Shown piece after piece: positions 1 through 5,334 of a stretch of 5,334 bases of DNA. The first letter of the stretch is position 1; each line of letters starts with the position of its first letter. Position numbers and translations under genes: made by a program. The notes under the pieces are model-generated. The model was not told the origin of the DNA. It made no database searches and worked only from the letters and a program-made list of their open reading frames with translations. Source of the DNA: Actinomycetes bacterium (lineage in GTDB: Bacteria; Actinomycetota; Thermoleophilia; Gaiellales; Gaiellaceae); assembly GCA_030624785.1 (NCBI GenBank), contig JAUXJK010000165.1, forward strand, positions 1 to 5,334, given 5' to 3'.

Positions 1-72
1 ATTGACGACGCGTTTCGAGCCGCGACCGAACGCCGCTGAACTCGACGTGAAGTGCAGTAGAGTGCTCGCCCG
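1..72 (+). other. Upstream stretch: possible tail of a preceding gene and weak promoter for hyuA
   Basis: No complete gene fits here. Frame 1 reads IDDAFRAATERR and stops at TGA 37-39, which could be the C-terminal end of an upstream co-directional gene cut by the window edge; twelve codons are too few to identify it. A TAGAGT hexamer at 58-63 fits the loose actinobacterial -10 pattern TAnnnT and lies 9 bases before the hyuA ATG, but no good -35 box stands ahead of it. The two readings (operon continuation, or a promoter of its own for hyuA) cannot be separated from this sequence alone. Confidence 0.25.
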
Positions 73-2166
73 ATGGAGGTTGAGAACACCAATAGCGGTC
101 TCCGGTTCGCGTGCGACACGGGCGGGACGTTCACCGACCTCGTCGTGGAGGACGGAACCGGCGGGGTTGAGATGTTCAAGGCTCCCACGACACCGAGCGA
201 CCCTGTCGACGGCGTTCTCGCTTCGCTCGAGCTCGCTGCCGAGAAGCACGACCTGCAGCTACCCGAGTACCTCGCGCAAGGCGAGGTCTTCATCCATGGG
301 ACCACGCACGCGATCAACGCGATCCTGACCGGAAACACGGCGAGGACGGCCTTCCTGACGACGGCTGGCCACCCGGACGTGTTGCTCCTCAGGGAAGGCA
401 GCCGCCCACGAGCGTTCGATCACTCGGCCGAATACCCGCAACCCTACGTTCCACGAGCATTGACGTTCGAGATTCCCGGGCGCTTCGATGCCCAGGGAGC
501 AGAGCTCGAACCGCTGGAAGAGGATGTCGCTCGGGCGGCGGTGCAGCGCATCGCCGACCTCAATGTCGAAGCCGTTTCGGTGTGTCTACTCTGGTCGATC
601 GTCAATCCAGCCCACGAGCTGAGGGTCGGCGAGATCCTCGCTGCGGAGCTTCCCGACGTGCCGGTCACGCTCTCCCACGAGCTGAACCCCAGTTGGCGCG
701 AGTATCGACGCGCGAGCTCAGCCGCGATCGATGCATCGCTGAAACCACTCATGGCGCGCTATCTCGGTGGCCTGACGGATCGGCTTGCTGAAGCCGGTTT
801 CACAGGCCGCGTTCTCTGCCTGACCTCCCAGGGGGGAATGGTCGACGCCGAAGCGCTCGCGCAAACGCCGATCCACGCAGTCAACTCAGGCCCCGCCCTC
901 GCGCCGATCGCGGGGGCTCACTACAACCGCATTGAGGACGGCACGACCGAGTACGCGATCGTCGCGGACACCGGCGGCACGCCGTATGACGTCTCACTTG
1001 TGCGCGGCGAGACGATCCCCTGGACTCGAGAGACATGGGTCGGCGGTGCCTATAAGGGGCACATGACCGGCTTTCCGTCCGTCGACGTGCGCTCAATCGG
1101 AGCGGGCGGCGGCTCGATCGCATGGGTCGATCCAGGCGGCGTTCTTCACGTGGGCCCAAAGAGCGCCGGCGCCGATCCCGGGCCGGCCTGCTACGGACGC
1201 GGCGGCGCCCATGCGAGCGTCACCGACGCGTCGCTGGTGCTGGGACACCTCGATGCCAGCTACTTCCTCGGCGGCGCACTCGCACTGGATGAGGAGAAGG
1301 CACGAGCCGCGCTGCTTGCGGACGTTGCGGAGCCGCTCGGGCTCGAAGTGGAGCCCGCGGCGTGGGCCGTAATCGACGTCGCCACCGAATCGATGGTGCA
1401 GGCGATCCTCGCGATCACCGTGAACCAGGGCATCGACCCCGCACGCGCGACACTGATCGGAGGCGGCGGCGCGGCAGGCCTCAATTCGGTATTCATCGCA
1501 CGCCGGTTGCGGTGTCAGAGGCTGATCATTCCGGACACAGGAGCTGCACTCTCGGCTGCTGGCGCACTGATGTCGTCCTTGACTGTCGAGCACCGCGCCG
1601 TCAACTTCACCACGACGACGAATTTCGACGCACCCGGAGTCGCCACGACGATCGCCGGGCTCCAGGCTCGCTGCGATTCCTTTCTTCGCGACGCGGGCGT
1701 GGCAGACGGCGACGGCGAGATCACGTTCGGCGTCGAAGCACGCTACGAGAACCAGGCCTGGGAGATCCCCGTCGAGCTCGGCTCCGATGCGTCAACGGCG
1801 ACGTCGATGGAAGCCGTCGCTGAGCGGTTCCACAAGACCCATCGAGACGTGTTCGCTATCGACGATCCGCACTCCGCGATCGAGCTTGTGAGCTGGTGGG
1901 CGCGGGCCAGCGCAGATACGCGAGATGGGACGCCGTTCGGCCGCCTCCACGAGACGTCGGGCACGACTCTGGAGTCGACGACTCGCCGCGTCTACCTCCC
2001 CACCGAGGCGAACGTTGACGCCGACGTCATTCCCTGGGCGACACTCGAGTCTGGAAAACCACGAAACGGGCCTGCCATCGTGGAGTCACCGTTTACGACA
2101 GTTGTGCTCGACAGCGCCTCGAGCTTCGAGAAAACGACGTCGGGCAACCTGGTGATTCACCCGTGA
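73..2166 (+). CDS. hyuA: Hydantoinase/oxoprolinase family protein, subunit A (HyuA-type, actin-like ATPase)
   Basis: This 697-residue protein is the ATP-handling subunit of an ATP-dependent amidohydrolase or carboxylase of the HyuA/HyuB superfamily, expected to be cytoplasmic; no signal peptide or membrane segment is seen. Domains in order are the hydantoinase A N-terminal domain (about 10-185), the central hydantoinase/oxoprolinase domain (about 205-500) and the C-terminal domain (about 515-697). Visible motifs are the first phosphate loop DTGGTFTD (15-22), HGTTHAINAI (75-84), SQGGM (252-256), the second phosphate loop DTGGTPYD (299-306), GAGGGSIAWVD (343-353), the family signature GADPGPACYGRGG (366-378) and GGGGAAGLN (463-471). 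Loop two carries Pro304 where Ser or Thr is usual. An in-frame TAG at 58-60 leaves ATG 73 as the only reasonable start. No Shine-Dalgarno sequence precedes it, so initiation may be leaderless. The last bases overlap hyuB. The family is certain; the substrate is not (N-methylhydantoin, 5-oxoproline, a lactam, or a ketone for carboxylation are all possible). Confidence 0.93.
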   Translation: MEVENTNSGLRFACDTGGTFTDLVVEDGTGGVEMFKAPTTPSDPVDGVLASLELAAEKHDLQLPEYLAQGEVFIHGTTHAINAILTGNTARTAFLTTAGHPDVLLLREGSRPRAFDHSAEYPQPYVPRALTFEIPGRFDAQGAELEPLEEDVARAAVQRIADLNVEAVSVCLLWSIVNPAHELRVGEILAAELPDVPVTLSHELNPSWREYRRASSAAIDASLKPLMARYLGGLTDRLAEAGFTGRVLCLTSQGGMVDAEALAQTPIHAVNSGPALAPIAGAHYNRIEDGTTEYAIVADTGGTPYDVSLVRGETIPWTRETWVGGAYKGHMTGFPSVDVRSIGAGGGSIAWVDPGGVLHVGPKSAGADPGPACYGRGGAHASVTDASLVLGHLDASYFLGGALALDEEKARAALLADVAEPLGLEVEPAAWAVIDVATESMVQAILAITVNQGIDPARATLIGGGGAAGLNSVFIARRLRCQRLIIPDTGAALSAAGALMSSLTVEHRAVNFTTTTNFDAPGVATTIAGLQARCDSFLRDAGVADGDGEITFGVEARYENQAWEIPVELGSDASTATSMEAVAERFHKTHRDVFAIDDPHSAIELVSWWARASADTRDGTPFGRLHETSGTTLESTTRRVYLPTEANVDADVIPWATLESGKPRNGPAIVESPFTTVVLDSASSFEKTTSGNLVIHP
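2151..2156 (+). promoter_or_regulatory. Ribosome binding site for hyuB, inside the end of hyuA
   Basis: GGTGAT matches part of the extended Shine-Dalgarno consensus (GGAGGTGAT) and lies six bases before the GTG start at 2163. It supports the GTG over later in-frame candidates (GTG for Val24, ATG for Met36), which would cut into the conserved N-terminal region. Confidence 0.5.
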
Positions 2167-3959
2167 GCGGCACCTCAGCGCGCAGTGCGAGCAACTCGGG
2201 CGCCGCGGCGCTGAGCGGAGCCGAGCTGGCCGTGCTCGCAGCCCGATTCGAGGGCATCGCGAGCAAGATGGGAAATACGCTTCTGCGCACAGGTCGCTCC
2301 GGAGTACTCAACCGCGCGCGCGACTTCTCCTGCTGCATAACCACCAAGAGCGGCGACCTACTTGTCTATGCCGAGAGCCTGCCGGTGCACGTGCTGGGAG
2401 CGGACATGCTCAGCCGTTCAATGCTCGAAGTGCACCCAAATCTCAAGCCCGGCGACGCCTTCCTCCACAATTCGCCCTACCACGGCAACTCTCATGCTGC
2501 TGACCACGTCATTCTCATACCAGTCTTCGACCGCGACGAACAGCACCGCTACACGATGGTCTGCAAGGCCCACCAGGCCGATGTCGGAAACTCGATCCCG
2601 ACCACGTACCACGCTGAGGCAAGAGACGTCTACGAGGAAGGGGCGCTGATCTTTCCGTGCGTCCAGGTTCAGCGCGATGGCATCGACATCGACGACATCA
2701 TTCGCATGTGCATGATGCGCATCCGCGTTCCTGAGCAATGGCACGGCGACTATCTCGCGATGCTTGGAGCGGCCCGTATCGGGGAACGCGAGACGCTCGC
2801 GCTGGGAGACGACGTCGACTGGGAAACACTCGAAGCGTTCGACGAGCAGTGGCTCGACTACTCGGAGGGCCTGATGGCTGCTTCGATCGGCGAGCTGCCC
2901 GAACTCGAAGCGAGCGCGCTCTCTGTCCACGACCCGCTTCCGGGCACACCTACCGACGGCATACCCATCCGCTCGACGGTGCGTGTCAACCCTGGCGACG
3001 GCGTCATCGAGGTCGACCTCCGCGACAACCCTGACAACCTCCCGTCGGGCCTCAACATGACGGAGTCGACCGCTCGCGCTGCCGCCCTGATCGGCGTATT
3101 CAACAGCCTCGATCCGTCCGTTCCCAAGAACGGTGGCTCAGCCCGCCGCGTGCGGATCCTCCTTCGCGAAGGATGCGTTGCCGGAATCCCGCAGCACCCA
3201 GCGAGTTGTTCCGTCGCCACGACCAACGTCGCCGACAGGATTGCGAACGCCACCCAGCAGGCCATGGCGAAGCTCGGCCAGGGAATCGGCATGGCCGAGT
3301 TCGGGGCCTTCTTCGTCGCGAGCTCCGCGGTGGTCTCGGGCATTGACCCTCGCTCGAACAAGCCGCACGTGAATCAGATCTTCCTCGGCGGAACTTCAGG
3401 TGCCGGGGGCCCATACTCGGATGGTTGGCTCACCTATCTCCACGCGGGCAACGGAGGCATGTGTCACGTCGACTCGGTCGAGGTATCGGAGCACTACCAG
3501 CCCATGGTCGTTCACGACCGACACATCATCACCGACACCGAGGGCGCCGGCTGGCGTCGCGGCGCCCCTGCGCTCGAGGTCGAATACGGCCCAAGCGACG
3601 GGGGAAGCCTGACGATCGCGTACGTCTCTGACGGCGAGAAGAACCCGGCCGTCGGCGTCCGTGGCGGGCTGGACAGCGTTCCAGCCTGGAACGTGCGACG
3701 AAAACCAGACGGTAGTCAGGAGCCGCTCCCGCAATCGGGACTTGTGGAGCTCCAACCAGGGGAGCGCATTGCCTGTCTCAGCCAGTCAGGGGGCGGCTAC
3801 GGTTCGCCAACCGCTCGAGAACCAGAGCGCGTCCGCGACGACGTACTCCAGGGAATCATCACGCCCGCGCGAGCACGCGAAATCTATGGCGTTGAGATCT
3901 CAGAGGGCGGCGAGCTCGATCTAGACGAGACCGCGCGCCTGCGCAGCAAGCTCGCATAG
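2163..3959 (+). CDS. hyuB: Hydantoinase B/oxoprolinase family protein, subunit B (HyuB-type, metal-binding catalytic subunit)
   Basis: This 598-residue protein is the partner of the preceding HyuA-type subunit and has a usual length for HyuB. One hydantoinase B domain covers about residues 18-550. Family landmarks are RDFSC (53-57), SLPVHVLG (72-79), PGDAFLHNSPYHGNSH (96-111), KAHQADVG (135-142), EEGALIFP (158-165), GDYLAMLGAARIGER (195-209) and the glycine-rich end SGGGYGSP (542-549), followed by the typical VLQGIITPARAREIYGV tail. Candidate divalent-metal ligands are His111 and Asp114 (an HxxD pair) with His137; the spacing resembles the manganese site described for the acetone carboxylase alpha subunit. 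The start is GTG 2163, overlapping the hyuA stop as GTGA. GGTGAT at 2151-2156 is a fair Shine-Dalgarno match seven bases (2156-2162) or fewer upstream, supporting this start and translational coupling. The first 16 residues are Ser/Ala/Gly-rich and not part of the conserved domain. The stop lies inside a tandem duplication. The family is certain, the substrate unknown. Confidence 0.93.
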   Translation: MSGTSARSASNSGAAALSGAELAVLAARFEGIASKMGNTLLRTGRSGVLNRARDFSCCITTKSGDLLVYAESLPVHVLGADMLSRSMLEVHPNLKPGDAFLHNSPYHGNSHAADHVILIPVFDRDEQHRYTMVCKAHQADVGNSIPTTYHAEARDVYEEGALIFPCVQVQRDGIDIDDIIRMCMMRIRVPEQWHGDYLAMLGAARIGERETLALGDDVDWETLEAFDEQWLDYSEGLMAASIGELPELEASALSVHDPLPGTPTDGIPIRSTVRVNPGDGVIEVDLRDNPDNLPSGLNMTESTARAAALIGVFNSLDPSVPKNGGSARRVRILLREGCVAGIPQHPASCSVATTNVADRIANATQQAMAKLGQGIGMAEFGAFFVASSAVVSGIDPRSNKPHVNQIFLGGTSGAGGPYSDGWLTYLHAGNGGMCHVDSVEVSEHYQPMVVHDRHIITDTEGAGWRRGAPALEVEYGPSDGGSLTIAYVSDGEKNPAVGVRGGLDSVPAWNVRRKPDGSQEPLPQSGLVELQPGERIACLSQSGGGYGSPTAREPERVRDDVLQGIITPARAREIYGVEISEGGELDLDETARLRSKLA

Positions 3960-4006
3960 CGCTCTGCTGGCGCACCCAAGCTCGTATACCGCGCGGCAGG
4001 CGTACC
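3947..4006 (+). repeat. Imperfect tandem repeat, 2 x 30 bases, spanning the hyuB stop codon
   Basis: Bases 3947-3976 and 3977-4006 are two directly adjacent copies that match at 24 of 30 positions by hand alignment, both starting CAAGCTCG and ending GGCGnACC. Copy one contains the last codons and TAG stop of hyuB; copy two is entirely downstream. The unit is ten codons long, so the copies stay in the hyuB frame: KLA-stop-RSAGAP against KLVYRAAGVP. Where copy one has the TAG stop, copy two has TAC. The match does not extend beyond either end in the same register. Confidence 0.7.
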
Positions 4007-4027
4007 AGCGGCTGAAGTTCGCTCGAG

Positions 4028-4042
4028 CCTCGCTTGTCGAGG
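4028..4042. terminator. Small hairpin in the convergent gap, possible bidirectional terminator
   Basis: CCTCG (4028-4032) and CGAGG (4038-4042) form a perfect five-base-pair stem with a five-base loop, directly after the helicase stop codon on the minus strand and 68 bases after the hyuB stop. Its position between converging genes suits a shared transcription end. The stem is short and no T-run follows on either strand, so this is a weak candidate. A longer, mismatched pairing (3966-3976 with 3999-4009) overlaps the tandem repeat and is no more convincing. Confidence 0.25.
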
Positions 4043-5245
4043 TCAGACCTTGCGTCGCACGCGGGGCGGGCCCCAACCACGGCTGCTGCGGCGCCGAGAC
4101 GTGTAGACAAGACGAGCCGGAGCGACCGTCATCCCCTCGCGCGTGAACTCATCTGCATGGCCGAGCACGGCCGCTACGCGGCTCATGTCGGACTGTTGCT
4201 CAGGCAGGACAAGCGTGATTCCCATACCGCTTCGCCCAGCTCGACCAGTTCGTCCAACTCGGTGGACGTAGTCCTTGCCCTGCTCGGGCGGGTCGTAGTT
4301 GATCACATGGGTGACGTGCGAGAGATCGAGGCCGCGCGCTGCGACGTCGGTGGCAACGAGCGTACTGACCTTCCCTGATTCGAACTGCTTGAGTGCCTGC
4401 TCGCGTGCTCCCTGCGTCTTATCACCATGCATGGAGACCGCCTTGACTCCGTTGCGGCGAAGCCGCGTCTCGAGCCGCTCCGCACCACGCTTGGTGCGCA
4501 CAAACACGAGCGCCAGGCCGCGATCGGCTTCAAGCAGGTTCATTAGCGTCTCAACCTTGTTCTCGGGTGTGACCGGTACGAAACGGTGCTCGACTTCAGA
4601 CTCGTCGATCTGTTCGATAGGCTCAGCCGAGTGACGACAGGGGTTGCGCGTATAGGACGAAGCCATGACTCCGACCTCACCGTCGAGCGTCGCCGAGAAG
4701 AACATCGTCTGGCGATCCTTGGTCAGCTTGCGCACGATGCGATCGACCTGGGGCTTGAACCCCATGTCGAGCATACGGTCGGCCTCGTCCAGGATGAAGA
4801 TACGAACTCCCTTGAGCGAGACAAGCCTGCGCTCAACAAGATCCGTTAGCCGGCCAGGCGTCGCGACAAGAATGTGCGAGTCGCCGGCGTGCTTCGCCTG
4901 CGGGGCGATGGCGACACCGCCGTACGCCACACCGACCTTGAGGCCGCGCGCGTGCGCGATCGCCTCAAACTCCTCAGCGACCTGCGCAGCGAGCTCGCGC
5001 GTGGGCACGAGCACCAGGGCCGACGGGCGCGGCTCTGATGGATCAAGCGACTCGACGATCGGGATCGCAAAGGCAAGAGTTTTGCCTGAGCCGGTGGGTG
5101 ACTTCGCGAGCACGTCGCTGCCTTCGATCGCGTCGGGCATGGCATTTCGTTGAATCGGAAACGGGCTCGTGATGCCCCGCTCCTCGAGCGCGCGCACGAC
5201 GACGTCGGACGCACCAAGCGAGGCAAAGGTAGGTTCATCTGGCAT
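4043..5245 (-). CDS. DEAD-box ATP-dependent RNA helicase, minimal two-domain type
   Basis: This 400-residue cytoplasmic protein unwinds or remodels RNA using ATP; family members act in ribosome assembly, RNA decay and cold adaptation. All core motifs are present and intact: upstream Phe7 and Q-motif SPFPIQ (27-32), motif I AKSPTGSGKT (47-56), Ia PTREL (81-85), the GG pair (109-110), Ib TPGR (129-132), II DEAD (153-156), III SAT (184-186), IV LVFVRTK (246-252), V ATDVAARGLD (298-307) and VI HRVGRTGRAG (328-337). The two RecA-like domains cover about 20-205 and 220-365. The remaining tail is short and ends in a basic patch rich in Arg and Ser (383-400), without the long RGG-type or DbpA-type extension of many bacterial paralogues. 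ATG 5243-5245 starts just ahead of the Q-motif and has GAGGGG upstream. It is transcribed toward hyuB and looks functionally unrelated to it. RhlE-like is the nearest description, but I cannot fix an orthologue. Confidence 0.95.
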   Translation of the reverse strand: MPDEPTFASLGASDVVVRALEERGITSPFPIQRNAMPDAIEGSDVLAKSPTGSGKTLAFAIPIVESLDPSEPRPSALVLVPTRELAAQVAEEFEAIAHARGLKVGVAYGGVAIAPQAKHAGDSHILVATPGRLTDLVERRLVSLKGVRIFILDEADRMLDMGFKPQVDRIVRKLTKDRQTMFFSATLDGEVGVMASSYTRNPCRHSAEPIEQIDESEVEHRFVPVTPENKVETLMNLLEADRGLALVFVRTKRGAERLETRLRRNGVKAVSMHGDKTQGAREQALKQFESGKVSTLVATDVAARGLDLSHVTHVINYDPPEQGKDYVHRVGRTGRAGRSGMGITLVLPEQQSDMSRVAAVLGHADEFTREGMTVAPARLVYTSRRRSSRGWGPPRVRRKV

Positions 5246-5257
5246 GGTTTTCTGGTT

Positions 5258-5263
5258 CCCCTC
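5258..5263 (-). promoter_or_regulatory. Ribosome binding site of the helicase gene
   Basis: On the minus strand GAGGGG lies 12 bases before the ATG at 5245, a slightly long but workable spacing. It supports the chosen start, which also gives the expected short N-terminus before the Q-motif. Confidence 0.5.
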
Positions 5264-5268
5264 GTACG

Positions 5269-5286
5269 GCGCAGCGGCTGCTGCGC
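5269..5286 (-). promoter_or_regulatory. Perfect GC-rich hairpin in the helicase 5' leader
   Basis: GCGCAGC and GCTGCGC form a perfect seven-base-pair stem around a four-base loop. On the helicase mRNA the hairpin would end five bases before the GAGGGG ribosome binding site. It could affect translation initiation or simply be leader structure; whether it is transcribed depends on the promoter, which I cannot locate. No T-run follows on either strand, so it is not a classical terminator. Confidence 0.4.
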
Positions 5287-5334
5287 GAAGCTTCGAGATT
5301 CACGCACTCGAGGCCTCCAGAGGACGAACCGACA
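5287..5334 (-). other. Rest of the helicase upstream region; no clear promoter
   Basis: No recognisable -35/-10 pair is seen on the minus strand before the window ends. The stretch holds a ten-base palindrome CGAAGCTTCG (5286-5295) and an imperfect inverted repeat (5291-5297 with 5307-5313, nine bases between arms), so the leader is rich in dyads. No gene could be assigned here. Confidence 0.3.

Noticed and set aside
2..7. TTGACG as a -35 box
   Set aside because: No -10-like hexamer follows at 16-18 bases, and the match is common by chance.
2..328. Forward open frame starting TTG at 2 and running into hyuA
   Set aside because: It overlaps hyuA in another frame for most of its length and its Arg/Ser-rich translation shows no family motif; it is typical of a GC-rich shadow frame.
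1093..1593. 166-codon antisense open frame inside hyuA
   Set aside because: It lies opposite the conserved core of hyuA, is rich in Arg, Cys and Ala, and has no recognisable domain. Long antisense frames are expected in GC-rich coding DNA.
2418..3361. Two antisense open frames of about 170 codons (2418-2930 and 2858-3361) inside hyuB
   Set aside because: They mirror the conserved hyuB domain, overlap each other and show no family motifs, so codon bias explains them.
4021..4028. GCTCGAGC eight-base palindrome in the convergent gap
   Set aside because: Short palindromes of this kind recur in GC-rich DNA; it competes with, and does not strengthen, the nearby hairpin.
4665..5153. 162-codon forward open frame opposite the helicase
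   Set aside because: It is complementary to helicase motifs Q through III and its Ser/Arg/Thr-rich translation resembles no protein I know.
5286..5295. CGAAGCTTCG ten-base palindrome as a repressor operator
   Set aside because: A single copy without a located promoter or known regulator motif is not enough for an operator call; it is noted only as part of the dyad-rich leader.
1..5334. Mobile elements, CRISPR arrays, tRNA or rRNA genes, phage or defence genes
   Set aside because: Both strands were read for these; no transposase or integrase motif, regularly spaced repeat, tRNA cloverleaf or rRNA segment was seen.

Overview
The window reads as ordinary chromosomal DNA from a GC-rich bacterium, most likely an actinobacterium. 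The helicase reads like proteins I associate with Thermoleophilia (Solirubrobacterales/Gaiellales relatives), for example in its AKSPTGSGKT Walker A loop and its short C-terminus after motif VI. That placement comes from recalled family resemblance and was not checked by a search. Codons strongly favour G or C in third position in all three genes, and no mobile element, tRNA, rRNA or CRISPR array is visible.

Layout. Positions 1-72 are a short upstream stretch, possibly the tail of a preceding gene plus a weak promoter. Positions 73-2166 (+) encode a HyuA-type hydantoinase/oxoprolinase A subunit. Positions 2163-3959 (+) encode the HyuB-type partner, which overlaps hyuA by four bases (GTGA), so the pair is almost certainly co-transcribed and translationally coupled. 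An 83-base convergent gap (3960-4042) follows; it holds an imperfect tandem 30-base duplication that begins inside hyuB and a small hairpin. Positions 5245-4043 (-) encode a minimal DEAD-box RNA helicase. Positions 5246-5334 are its leader, which has a perfect GC-rich hairpin just ahead of the ribosome binding site.

How the genes work together. HyuA and HyuB should form one ATP-dependent enzyme: the A subunit is an actin-like (ASKHA) phosphoryl-transfer protein and the B subunit carries the metal site. Family members include ATP-dependent N-methylhydantoinase, 5-oxoprolinase, caprolactamase and the acetone and acetophenone carboxylases. The exact substrate cannot be read from this window: no transporter, regulator, third carboxylase subunit or amidohydrolase partner is present. 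The helicase is an independent, convergently transcribed housekeeping gene.

I found no convincing new system. The points most worth a second look are the tandem duplication spanning the hyuB stop codon, the structured helicase leader, and a proline in the second nucleotide-binding loop of HyuA.
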